Below are positions 21,067-31,905 of a stretch of 64,000 nt of DNA, piece after piece. Under the pieces are notes generated by a model. It was not told where the DNA came from and did not search any database. It was given only the letters and a program-made list of their open reading frames with translations. Within the stretch, counting starts at the first letter, position 1. Every line of letters begins with the position of its first letter. The stretch covers positions 62,001-126,000 of the forward strand of contig NW_019174012.1 of NCBI RefSeq assembly GCF_001642475.1, read 5' to 3'. This DNA comes from Fonsecaea monophora. Its lineage: Eukaryota; Ascomycota; Eurotiomycetes; Chaetothyriales; Herpotrichiellaceae. The position numbers and the translations under genes were made by a program.

Positions 21067-23139
21067 ATGAAACGTAAAGCACCCGAGGATGGGAATTCCT
21101 CTCCGAAGAGGCGTGTCATGTCTGCCGATAACAGCGGCATTCGGTCAACCTTTCGATCAGATCTCTTCGAGCCTGACACTCGAGAAGCGTTCCGCGAATC
21201 TTACCGATCGTCGAAGCCTTACCCGCATGCCGTTGTATCCTCATTGATCCAAGAACCTCTCCTCCGCTCCGTGCGACAGGAAATCACCACTCATATCCAT
21301 TTCACTCTGAAGGAGACAGACATTTACCGCATTCACCAATCCGGTGACCTCGCAAACCTCTCCAATCTTGATGCCGAGTCCCTCAAACACCTGCCCAGCC
21401 TAGTCCGCCTGAGAGATGCTCTCTATAGCTCAGAATTTCGAGAATGGGTGTCTGCCGTCACGGGCGCTGGGAAAGTGTCGGGCACAAAAACCGACATGGC
21501 GGTCAACGTCTACACACCAGGAAGTTATTTGCTGTGCCATGATGATGTGATTGGAAGTCGAAGAGTAAGCTACATCTTGTATTTGACAGATCCAGATCAT
21601 CCCTGGCAACCTGAATGGGGTGGCGGCCTCAGACTGTATCCCACGGAGATCAAGAGAAACAAAGCTGGAGAGCAAGTGAAAGTCCCTCTCGCTGAACATA
21701 GTTTGAACATTCCACCCTCCTTCGGCCAATTGAGTTTCTTCGCCGTTCGGCCTGGCGAGAGTTATCACGACGTGGAAGAAGTCTACCACTCACAAAACCT
21801 GGAAGAAGATGGAGGCAGAATCCGTATGGCAATCAGCGGCTGGTACCACATACCACAAGAGGGCGAGGATGGCTTTGAACAAGGCATGGAACAAGAGCAG
21901 GCTCAGAAATCCAGCCTCGCGCAGCTGAAGAGCACCTCGAATGAGTTTGACGAGCCTCGACTGGTGTTCCGTCACTTCGACGAGCCGCGTACTGTCATGG
22001 ATAGTCGGGCTGTGGCGCGGGAGATTGACCCAGGCGACGATCTTGACACCGATGATACAATACTCACTGAGCAAGATTTGACGTTCTTGCTACATTATAT
22101 GACACCAAGTTATCTGACTCCAGATATGATTGAGCAGTTCGCGTCCTCATTCGTCGACATGTCAGTGCTTCAACTAGAGGAGTTTTTTAATGCCCGATTC
22201 GCAGCCGAGTTGAAGGATTATGTGCATAAGGTGGAAAGTGAAAAAAAGCATGCGATCCCAGAGTCATCGAGAGATCACCATCCTTCTACTTGGAGAATTG
22301 CTCGACCACCACATAAACAACGCTATGCCTACCTGCAGACTGCAGAGGCCTTGCACCGCGACCACTGCCCTATCTCTCGAATCCTGGCTGATCTGATTCA
22401 CTCGCATGCATTCAAGAAGTGGCTTGCACTTGTGACAGGACTCAAGACAAAGAGTCTCATCCGCCAGAGCGCGATCGCCCGTAGATTTCGAAGAGGAAAG
22501 GATTACGCACTTGCAAACCCTTACCAAGGCGAAACGCCCCGCTTGGAATTCACGATTTCCATCACTCCCAGCGAAGGGTGGGAAAGAGATGGAGGCGCGG
22601 ACGACGAAGGCGATAGCAAGCCGACAACCGCGAAGGTCCAGAGGCAAGCCAGTGGCAACGCTGCTACAACCGAGAAGATTCAAGTCTCCTCGGTATCTGA
22701 GATCGAGTTCGGTGGTGAAGAAGTCTACATGGCGGGTGACGAAGAGGAAGACGGATTGCCAAATGAAGATGACTCGAAGTCCCTACCCAATGTCGGCAAG
22801 AAGCCTGCCCACGATCCTGCAATCTACAAAGCCACAGATGATGAGGATGATGGCATCCTGTTTGCGAGCTCCCCCGGTTGGAATAAGTTCAGTATGGTGC
22901 TCAGGGACAAGGGCACGCTGAGGTTTGTCAAGTATGTGAGCCAGGCAGCGCAAGGTGATCGATGGGATCTGAAAGGAGAGATAGAAGTTGACGAAGCCGG
23001 CTGGGACGGAATAGTCGGTGGCGATGCAGAAGAGTCGGACGAACAGGATGACGAGGACGATGACCTTGATGAAGACGAGGAAGAGGACGAAGAGGACGCT
23101 GACGGGGACCTAGCAAGCCACGATGAAGATGAGGACTGA
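21067..23139 (+). CDS. Prolyl 3,4-dihydroxylase, Tpa1/Ofd1 family
   Basis: A 2-oxoglutarate/Fe(II)-dependent enzyme. Family members hydroxylate a proline of ribosomal protein uS12 and affect translation termination; in fission yeast Ofd1 controls Sre1N stability in response to oxygen. The single exon from MKRKAPEDG gives 690 aa (yeast Tpa1 is 644). The N-terminal catalytic domain has the iron ligands H158/D160 (CHDD) and H234 (SYHDVEEV), and R253 (RMAISGWYHIP) for 2-oxoglutarate. The second, degenerate double-stranded beta-helix domain follows (about 330-570). The C-terminus contains acidic runs (DEDEEEDEEDADGD). The N-terminal KRK...PKRR motif could be a nuclear signal. Confidence 0.93.
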   Translation: MKRKAPEDGNSSPKRRVMSADNSGIRSTFRSDLFEPDTREAFRESYRSSKPYPHAVVSSLIQEPLLRSVRQEITTHIHFTLKETDIYRIHQSGDLANLSNLDAESLKHLPSLVRLRDALYSSEFREWVSAVTGAGKVSGTKTDMAVNVYTPGSYLLCHDDVIGSRRVSYILYLTDPDHPWQPEWGGGLRLYPTEIKRNKAGEQVKVPLAEHSLNIPPSFGQLSFFAVRPGESYHDVEEVYHSQNLEEDGGRIRMAISGWYHIPQEGEDGFEQGMEQEQAQKSSLAQLKSTSNEFDEPRLVFRHFDEPRTVMDSRAVAREIDPGDDLDTDDTILTEQDLTFLLHYMTPSYLTPDMIEQFASSFVDMSVLQLEEFFNARFAAELKDYVHKVESEKKHAIPESSRDHHPSTWRIARPPHKQRYAYLQTAEALHRDHCPISRILADLIHSHAFKKWLALVTGLKTKSLIRQSAIARRFRRGKDYALANPYQGETPRLEFTISITPSEGWERDGGADDEGDSKPTTAKVQRQASGNAATTEKIQVSSVSEIEFGGEEVYMAGDEEEDGLPNEDDSKSLPNVGKKPAHDPAIYKATDDEDDGILFASSPGWNKFSMVLRDKGTLRFVKYVSQAAQGDRWDLKGEIEVDEAGWDGIVGGDAEESDEQDDEDDDLDEDEEEDEEDADGDLASHDEDED

Positions 23140-23354
23140 GCTTTCGTGTGCTCACACTCGGTCGAGCAGGTGGTCCGCCAATATTTTTTGGAAGGACAGC
23201 CTTAAACATATGCTGGTTGAAGCCTTGGACCAACCTCTCACCAGCTAGCGTCTCTACCACAGACGATATCGGTATATTGTAGCTGTCCGCGTTGTCTGTT
23301 TGCCCAGCCCATGTTCTGTGGTATACCTGCCCTCCCCTACCTACCAGCCAACCA

Positions 23355-23819
23355 CTAGGTCTCCAAGCTTCCACCCCAGCCCTTCAAGTTCTCGACGACA
23401 GGAACTCCTTCCGGCGCCCTGACAATGACCCAGACAACTTCTTCGTTGCCGTCGTTGACCTCCTGATGTTCCCTGTATGCCGGGATCAGGGCCCAGTCTC
23501 CCGGCTTGAGATCTTGCCTGACATCTCCAAACGGACCATCTTTGCCCTTGCCAGACGACGATACAAGGGAGCCGTAGCCACTCACCGCGTAGACGATGGT
23601 GTCTTGGGTGCCGTGATGGTGCACCGCTGAGGCGGAGTGTGGTTGTGCGCGCATCAGCGTGCCGCAAATGGATGGGGATAGCTCGACAATCGCGGACTGT
23701 GTGTGCGCCAGAGTCAGTGAGCGGCTCCCATAACGGCGAGAATGGGATGGGTCTGAAATGGGACTTCTGGAACTCGAGACGGTCCCAAAGGAGAGAATAA
23801 AGGGGATGTGGCGAGTCAT
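23355..23819 (-). CDS. Small cupin-domain protein
   Basis: The open frame reaches 24029, but the likely start is the Met of MTRHIPFILSFGTV, giving 154 aa. A single cupin fold is visible: the metal-site motif HHHGTQDTIVYAVSGYGSLV with its His cluster and conserved Gly, then LKPGDWALIPAYREHQEVNDG with the second-motif Pro and His, then a closing strand EEVVWVIVRAPEGVP. Small fungal cupins of this kind often bind metal and are of unknown function. The product has no signal peptide or membrane segment. Confidence 0.75.
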   Translation of the reverse strand: MTRHIPFILSFGTVSSSRSPISDPSHSRRYGSRSLTLAHTQSAIVELSPSICGTLMRAQPHSASAVHHHGTQDTIVYAVSGYGSLVSSSGKGKDGPFGDVRQDLKPGDWALIPAYREHQEVNDGNEEVVWVIVRAPEGVPVVENLKGWGGSLET

Positions 23820-25049
23820 CTCGTGCGTCGAGGTCCTCTCTTCACTCGGAAAAGAGTTATGGTGGTCTTTGCATTTCTTCGCCAATGGCGACAACAACAG
23901 AGATCGCTCTCTTGGTGTGTTGTCTACGTCCAATCCACGTACAGAAAAGTGACTCCCGTTGTTTTGTCTCGTCACGAACCGAACAGTCCCCCCTAAAGCC
24001 AGGTATTGAGTTAAATGTCTGTGCAACATACCTGTCGGATCATCCCGTCCGTCTGTCCATGCCCTGTCTTGACCTGATCTGCCCTCGTCACATGAACTGG
24101 GCGCGGGTTTTGCTTCTCGCTCCCGCTAGGGGTTGACATGGTTTCTCTATATCTCCGATGAAGACCTCGTAGACTGACCAGGTGCAAATCGAAAATGCGT
24201 AGATAGAGAGCGAGCAGCTAGGGAGGGAATTGCCCAAATAGATGGGGGTCGCAATGAAATTCAAAGGTGCATCAAATCTATGTACCTCCGGTATTGATCG
24301 GGGTGGCCGTCGTGCGTCAAGCAGACGGGGTAGATGAAGATAAGATGCGGAGTCGACGCCGTCTCGTGTTCATTTACTTAACCAGTGATTGACCAGTTCT
24401 CCTCATCTCGACGCGTGTGCCTCGATCATGATATGGAGCATCAACGCATGTGTAAGCAGCAAGTTGGGGAAGTTTTGTGGCGTGGACAGTGACCATGTGT
24501 CTCGTAAGATACTTTGCCATTCAAGTTAGGTCTATGTCTCATTAAGCGACGAGCTCTATCGCAATGCATTTGGCTGAAGCAACGGGCAAGAAATCAGAGG
24601 TGGAGAACACATGGAAGAGGTTCACAATCATGTGCCGGCCTCATCAGTCATGAACATCCATCGGCCGGCCGTCTCTCCCATGCTATGCCGGTGTCATGAC
24701 CGCAAGTCCCCGTCATCGTCATCAAGCGGACACAATAGTGGAATCTAGAACATGGTGCGCGGAAGCATCATGTCCATCATGTTCCGTGCTTCATTTTCTC
24801 CCTGCGTCAGTCAAAATATCCCAAACCAAGTCCATCTATCCATCTGACGCCTGCAGTGCCACACGGTCTTTTCTCTGCTTGAACACGAAACATGAGGTGC
24901 ATCAATCATGAAGACCCACCAGGTGGCTGAGAAGCCACGTCGTAACTCAACCATCAATCAAAAGCAAACACCATAATGCCTGTCCTCACGCTTGCAGAAG
25001 AGTGCCAACACGTGAGAAGGAGGGCCACGGTTCGTGCAGCTTTGGAGAT
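23820..25049. other. Intergenic
   Basis: 1.2 kb between the cupin gene start and the 3' end of ARB1, both on the minus strand. It contains a palindromic CGGCCGGCCG (about 24662-24671) and scattered short reading frames; nothing was assigned. Confidence 0.5.
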
Positions 25050-27083
25050 TCAAACTTGTCCCATGGACACCATCTTTTTGCGAAGGTAATTTTTGTATTC
25101 GCCAATCGACCCGTCCCATCGTCGGACAGTCTTGTTTTCGCACACCATGATGTCTTTGGCGATTTTGTCAAGCAACCTGTCAAATAGTCAGCCTGTTCCT
25201 CAAGTCTCATCTCTCGGTGGTGGAAACATACCGGAAATCGTGAGAGACAACTACGACACCGCCGGAAAAGGCATTGATAGCATCAGCCAAAGAATCAATT
25301 GTTGGAATATCGAGACCGTTGGTAGGTTCGTCAAGCAGGAGCATGTTGGGGCCCTCAATGGCCAAGAGAGCAAAAACCACTCGAGATCTTTGGCCCTCGG
25401 AAAGTGTGCCCATCAAAGCAGTCTGAGCGTCACCGGAAAGACCATAGCGGCCGAGCTGTTGGCGCCAGTATTGGTAGTCTTGGGATGTGGAGGAGTACTT
25501 GTCTCGCACGAAGTCGAGTGCTGATTTGGTCAAGTCGAGCTGATCCGCCGAGTGCTGTGAATAAAGTCCCAGCTTCAGGTGGGTGTGCCTGCTGACCGAG
25601 CCGCCAGTCGGGGAGAGTTTGCCAGTCATGATACGCAGCAACGTCGATTTACCCACACCGTTGGGTCCCACAAGGGCCATTCTGCTGTCCATGTCCACTC
25701 CAAGATCGAGGTGCTCGTACAGATTGTCTTCAGCCTTCCCGGAATAGCTGAATGTGACATCGTCAAAAGAGAGAACCGGAGGAGGCAGTTTTTCAACATC
25801 AGCAAATCTGAATGTGAACACTCGATCTTGAACGACTGGTTGGATGAATCCGTCTGCTTCCATTTTGTCCAAGATCTTCTGCCTTGATTTGGCTTGTCGG
25901 ACCAAATTAGCATATGTACCGGCAGAGGCAATGAATTTTTTGATGTGCGCAATTTCTTCTTGTTGCTTGAGGTACGCCTTTTGTTGATTGGTCTCTTGTT
26001 CCGTCCGGGTCTTGATGTAGGAATCGTAGTTGCCACCATAATAAAGTAACTTCTTTTGCCGCATATCAATCATGTTTGTGCAGACGCCGTTCAGGAAATC
26101 CATCGAGTGTGAAACCAGGATCAAGGTCTTATCCCACTTCTTGAGGTACTCCTCCAACCACACACATGCCTCGAGGTCAAGATGAGCCGTCGGGTCGTCC
26201 AGAAGGAGGAGGGATGGCTTGACGAAGAGAGCTCTGGCCAGCGCCACTCGCATTCTCCAACCACCGGACATATCTTTGGTCTTTTTGTGAATGGTCTTCT
26301 TGTTGAAACCCAAACCGGTCAGGATAAGCGAGGCTCGAACTTCGAACGTGCTAGGGTCCATTGCCTCTGCACGCTATTGAGATGTTAGCAGTGGTGGATT
26401 TGATGTCGTCCCTGTGAACTTACCTCATAGATTTCGAGCAGTGTGGAACTCTCTGGGCCTTCCTTTTCCAGGATCTCCTCGGCAAGGTCGTCAAGTCGTT
26501 TGACTTCCTTCTCCGCCTCTTTAATCACCCACTCGAGAGCCCCCAGGTCAGTGGGAGGGGCGCCTTCATTCAGCAGGTAGATGTCAACATGTTCCGGAAA
26601 AGGAAATTCTCGCTTATCGATAGCCTTTAGGAGGGTTGACTTGCCACAGCCGTTCTCTCCGAGCAGACCGTATCGGCGGCCAAAATTGACTTCGATGGTG
26701 GAATCCGTGATAAGCACTTTACCGTGGAACACTAGAGAGGCGGAAGTGATCTTGACGTCCCGGCTGGCTTCCTGGGAGGCTAGCACACCAGTCGTGACCC
26801 GGTCGGAGAGACCGTGTTTGTCCATTTGTTCAGTCAGTTTCTTGACCTTGTCCATCTTGTCGGCGCTTGTGGCGGGGGCATCTTCCTCATCCTCGTCGAG
26901 CATGGGGGGATCGTCATCACCGGCAACTGACGAGGCTTTCGAGCCGTTTGTTGAAGGATTCTTGGAATTCGCCTTGGAGGACAACCTGGAGGCGACGGTC
27001 TTTTTTTCGGGTTTGTCACCCTTTTCAGCAGCCTTCTCGGCCTTCTTGGCCAGGCGGGCGGCTTTGGAAGCGGAGACGGGCAT
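25050..27083 (-). CDS. ARB1: ABC-F ATPase Arb1, ribosome biogenesis factor
   Basis: A cytoplasmic/nuclear twin-ATPase protein without membrane segments, needed for 40S and 60S ribosome maturation in yeast and homologous to human ABCF2. Three exons, 27083-26424, 26373-25232 and 25176-25050, give 642 aa (yeast 610); introns are 50 and 55 nt. The first nucleotide-binding domain has Walker A GENGCGKST, signature MSGGWRMR and Walker B LLLLDDPTAHLD. The second has GPNGVGKST, LSEGQRSR and MLLLDEPTNGLD with the switch His in VVVVSHDF. The linker AHIKKFIASAGTYANLVRQ-type sequence is typical. The N-terminus is Lys/Ala-rich, as in orthologues. The last exon supplies RLLDKIAKDIMVCENKTV, which an unspliced frame would miss. 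Confidence 0.95.
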
Positions 27084-27897
27084 AATGAAGAATGTGTGTG
27101 CGGAAAAGGTGATTAGGAACGCAGCCTCAGCGAGGAGGGTCAGGCTTTTTGGTGGGGTGGAAATCGATCAACACCCGAAAGGACGGAGGCTGCGTCTTGG
27201 ACGAAATCTATTCGTCGAGGTTGGACAGCACTTGTAGAACTTTGGACTTGGATTATAGAGTCCAGGCCAGAAAAGAAGACAATAAAGAAAAGAAAAGACT
27301 TAAGATGTCTTTTGAGACTGGTGGAGGGGGTTTTGTTGGCAAGGTTTGAGAGGCGCATGGTGGCATGGTAGAAAATTTGGGCCGCAGTTGTCGCCCCTCC
27401 AATCACATTTTCGGCCATATGCGTAAAACATGTCATACTTGCCAAGACTGGCCCCGGCGAGTTTGTTCGTAATCCTGTGCATCAGGAGATAAGACTCGAC
27501 AAGTCTTGATTCCCATGTTTGTCCTCCTTCTCATCTCTCCCTAACATAGTCTCGCGAATCCTCCAACCTCGACCACCTCTTCCAGCGCTACGGACACAGG
27601 GTAGATAAGGGTCAGAAATTCAAGGATTTGACAGCGGAAAAGGCCAGAAAGGAATTGGAATCAGTACGCTGGGACGATTTCTTTCCCATCAACAGGATTG
27701 ATGTAGTCAAAAATCTTTCTCATTCGCATTATTTCCTCTATGTTATGTTGTTCCACCACTCTGTTCAACCTGCCCCGACAATCAAAGAGTGACAAGAGTG
27801 GGAGTCATTGTCCTGAGGAAGGGTCCTATCCGTTATCCTTTTCGTAGCAGCTCATCCGAATGTTCATCCTGGACATGTCTACATTCATTCGTCAATG
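27084..27897. other. Intergenic
   Basis: 0.8 kb between ARB1 (5' side) and the repeat-protein gene's 3' end, both minus strand. No gene recognised. Confidence 0.55.
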
Positions 27898-29445
27898 TTA
27901 CCAGTGTCGTTTCCACCCGCTCTGGCCCCAGCCCGTAGTAGTCGAGGCGGCAGACACAGTTGAATAGTCTCCACCGTATCCCCCTCCGATCGTCGACCAT
28001 TTGGTGACTGTAGCGCAGGTGGAGGTGCCCCCTGGTCCAACATTGGTGCATTTCTCCGTGGTAGTGACGGTACTACAGGTGTTGTTAGCCTTCTCAAGTC
28101 CAACGACGTCGAACAAGAACAACCAGTCCAGCAGTGATAGAGCCCGAGGGCAAAGGGGGACTTACGTGGTAGGTCCGGTGGTTACAGTAGGTCCGGGAAC
28201 AGTGATGGTCTGACCGGGACCAACGTCGGTGCACTTCTCAGTAATCCTAACATTATCGTCAGCCTCCGAAGATGTCTATATGAGCCGTACTGTTGACTCT
28301 CTCGATCGCAAGCAGTGGCCCTCAGCAAGATGAGACTCACGTGGGTCCAGGAATGGTGACCGTTTGCCCAGGGCCGCCAGGCTGGGTTACGGTGGTCGTC
28401 ACGGTAGACGGTGGTCCATTTGGCACGGTAAGAGTGCTCGTGACGGTGGCTGTAATTGTCTGTCCTGGGCCGACCTCGGTCGTGGTGACAGTCTGAACAG
28501 GGCCTGGTATCGTCGAAACGACAGTGGTGGTTGACGCTGGAACTTGAACAGTGGAAACGACAGTCGTCGTCTCTGCAGGACCGCGCACTGTGGAGACAAC
28601 AGTAGCAGTCTGGCCTGGACCCGGCACCGTAGAGATAACAGTGGTTGTTTGACCTGGTCCCGGAACGGTAGAAACAATGGTGGTTGTCTGGACTGGACCT
28701 GGAACGGTGGAGACAACGGTAGTAGTCTGTCCAGGACCGGGAATCGTAGACACAACAGTGGTGGTCTCGGTGACGGTCCGGGCTGGAATGACGACTGTAG
28801 TTGTTGAGACTCCACCACCAACTGTCGTGGTCGAGATCAGTGTGCTTACCACGGTCGATGTGGCGCAGGGGCCGACTGGAGAGCTGGGTGGTGGGCAGGT
28901 CGGACAAGTTCCTGGGCTGGTCACCGTGAGGGTTGTGGTAGTGCCAGGGGACGGCGGAGGGCAGTTCTGCCCGGCAGTCACTGTGACCGTGGTTGGGGGA
29001 CCTGTGGGACAAGAATTCCCAGGACCAACTGGCGTGGTGGAAGGGCATTGGCTTCCGGTTGTCACCGTGATTGTAGACGGAGGCAAGGTCGAGCAACCAG
29101 ACACTCCGCCCACGGGGGTAGTTCCGGGACAAGTGCTCACAGTGATGGTCGATGGAGGCGGGAGAGCTGGGCAAGAGCTTGGACCGCCGGGCAACGTGAT
29201 CGTCAAGGTGGTAGTAGGCCCTGCGGAACACCCTCCAACCGGTGTGCTGCCAACGCCAGAGCCATATCCCCAGCCGGAGGATGTGCCCCAGCCAGTCGAA
29301 GAGTCACCGCGAGGGAGGACCGGGTTGGCGGCAACAAAGATGCTAGATATGACTGAGTTTGCTGGTTTCGCGGATTGTAGGGTCAATCACCATACCTCAA
29401 GGCAGAGCTGGCCAATAAAGCCGATTCCACAAGACCACGATACAT
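27898..29445 (-). CDS. Secreted Thr/Pro/Gly-rich repeat protein
   Basis: A four-exon model: 29445-29396, 29342-28341, 28246-28166 and 28072-27898. Phases are consistent and give 435 aa. Splicing exon 1 to exon 2 creates a good signal peptide (MYRGLVESALLASSALSIFV, then an Ala-Asn-Pro region). The mature part begins with a Gly/Trp-rich segment, then about four Cys-containing units of the form PSTITV...CPxTTPVG (about 55-175), then seven 13-residue TTTVVSTVPGPGQ-type repeats (about 210-300) and related VGPGQT units around two C-terminal cysteines. The tail ends GWGQSGWKRHW, without a GPI signal. It is probably an O-glycosylated wall or extracellular protein of unknown function. The 50-nt first exon is the least certain part. 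Confidence 0.7.
28493..28765 (-). repeat. Coding minisatellite, 39-bp unit, 7 copies
   Basis: Seven consecutive 39-nt units encode 13-residue blocks of the type TTTVVSTVPGPGQ. Variants include IPGPGQ, VPGPVQ, VRGPAE and VQVPAS endings, so the copies have diverged. The array lies wholly inside exon 2 of the secreted repeat protein and keeps its frame. Confidence 0.85.
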
Positions 29446-31905
29446 GGTGGACGAGATTCGAGAAGCCTCGGGGCCGTGTTCACTGGGATTTGAAACGAGT
29501 GGAAGACGGAGTGAATCCTGTCGAGCTGCCCGGGGCATAATCTCTTGGGAACTTGCTGATACTTATACCTTCGTGAGGACGACGGTCTAGCCTCCTCTAC
29601 CAGCAGGCACAGACCATGGTTCAATGGTTCCTGATTCTGTGTAGCATTTTCGCCTGTTTGTGGACGGTCATTAAGCAACACATTTCACAGCATCAATGGC
29701 TCGCCTACACCGACTGCAGGTGTGATTGAGGATTGGACCAATATTATGCAAGTGAGTATGAGAAACGCAAGGGATACCGCTGAAAAGTGAGATTGAATTT
29801 CACCAGATGTGGCGATACCTCGTCAAGACAGTTCACCAGAGCTGCAGGAATACCGTCATTGCGGCTGTGCGTCGAACGTGCCGGTACTCAGGCATTGTCG
29901 CACCGCATGACCAGGTAGGTAGAGATATACCCAATTTCAGCTGGGCGCTGGCCATAAGTCGAGAGCTTCCGTGTACTGTTCGACTATGCCATCACGGATT
30001 CGGTGAGAGTTTCATTGCTGCTGCTACAGATGCTGCAGAGAGACTCTGAGTACTGATTGAAGCTCCAAAAGACCATAGTTAGAACGCACAGATGTATGGC
30101 GATAGTCACAAATGCATCGCAATATTTGGCTCGAAGGGAGAGAAAGTGCTGATCTAGACGGACACCTGCTTCTGCCTCGTAACCCAAAATAGGTTCAGGT
30201 GCAGCACGACGCTGGCAGGCCTTCACCATTACGAGAGAATCCCCGCAGCTGTGAGAGCAGGTCGAGAAGCAGGGTTCTGGTCTCTAACAGCCTGCTGATC
30301 CGTAAAATCTCAGAACCCTGCTCAGCTGGACTTCCAAGATGAAGAGAAGCGGAAATGATTGCCTCCAGAATCGAACGGTAACAAGGTGATGGGTGCGAAT
30401 AGAAGCATGCAGATGGACAATAGCTGGCAGATGCGGGATTCCGGGTGAGAGTCAGGCAAGCCAGGGTATGTACAACAAACGAGATCAGTTGAGTCTTGCT
30501 GCCCACTTCATTGAGCTTTGTGTCTTGGACCGGTCTTTCATGAAATTGATTGTCTCAATATTTTGTGTCTCTGCCTTGCCACCGTAGAACCTAGTGATGC
30601 CTGATGGCCTGGGGAGCTCAGGATAGACTTGGTTCTGTCGCTGCTCACGGTGGCTGGCAAAGACCGAGACAAAAAATTGGCAAGCTGCCCGTGTAACTGA
30701 GACGGCGGTCAAATCCCGGTTGTGTAATAAGGATAGTTGGTTATCGTTCCAAGACATGGAATCTTGGAATGTGTCAGTGAAATCTGGTAGAAAAGCCCAG
30801 AAGATCCGCAATAAGGTACCTGGGTAAAGTGAGAGAAACTGGCATCTCATGGCGGCTGTAGAAGTTGCTAGTCAGAGTGACCGGCTCACTGTAAGCCTTG
30901 GAGTAAATTCTTGTCCAATAGTTCTGATAAATTGCGGAATCTTGGGGACGATTTGATGATTTCTTGATGCGCAAAAGCTCAATATCTTTGATCTGGAGCA
31001 GAGCGTTTCTCTCATGGATTTCCGACTTTTCTATGATACATCCATGGAAAAAGGCTCCAAAGGATGGCGACAAAGATGGACAAGTCGCACCGCTCCCGTA
31101 GGATCGATGTAACGATAACAACGGTTGCTTGGGTACGACTGACATGGGAGCTATTCGGTAGACAGGTACTGCAGACAAGTTGGCATGTGGAAGCCGGAGA
31201 GACACAGCCAATAGGACCATGGTCACGTTGAAAATACTACCGGCTTACCGTGGTACATTCGAGGTACCTCGAACATACCGGCAAATCTGATTCTATGCGT
31301 GGCGGCTCGCTTAAGTCTCTCCCATGTTTTGTTGTTGGCCACCATCAACACGTCGAGAAGGAATTATTAGCAATGGCGGTCAGGATTCGTGGCGTCGCCG
31401 TCACTCAACAAGCAATAATTAAGAAGACCAGAGGTTCTCGTCTATAGTGTGGTGGCCAATACTTTGAGAACGTGGTTGGTGTGAAAGGTTGGTCCGGCGG
31501 AATATCTCTTCCACGAACCAAGCGCCTTGGATGATGCATGAATCACACCCGGATACCAATATCAAAGGAGATAGGAGAATACAGCGGAGTCGAAAAACAT
31601 ATCTCATATACCCAGAGCTTCGGGAAAGCGTTGGCAATGGCTATGCACTCATCCACTGTGTAAACCCGTGTGGGTATTTGCTTTACAGCTGCCCCTGCTG
31701 AATATTGACGATGTTATATCTCTTTCTCCTCATCCGTGCTTCTATCATTCCCACTATTTGAAAATCCTAGTAGCATAGACCCTTGTTTGCTGCGACAGAC
31801 ACATCTGGGGTGGTTTGTGATATACACTCTTTCCAAGAGAACATTCAGGAATTATTCACCATTTTGAACATGCCGCCTTGCGTTTGACCTAGTTGTTCTG
31901 GCTTT
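29446..31905. other. Gene-poor stretch
   Basis: 2.5 kb marking the change from conserved to accessory content. The longest frame of note is a 150-codon minus-strand one (31226-30774) that starts with a hydrophobic MTMVLLAVSLRLP segment, but it has no recognisable domain and I cannot extend it convincingly by splicing. No transposon or RNA gene was seen. Confidence 0.45.

Noticed and set aside
28677..29540. 287-codon plus-strand frame across the repeat gene
   Set aside because: It is the antisense shadow of the Thr/Pro repeat array: periodic Val/Gly-rich translation produced by the same 39-bp units. The minus-strand model has a signal peptide and phase-matched introns.
30774..31226. 150-codon minus-strand frame with hydrophobic start
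   Set aside because: No recognisable family, no convincing splice continuation, and surrounding frames are equally open. Kept only as a remark in the gene-poor stretch.
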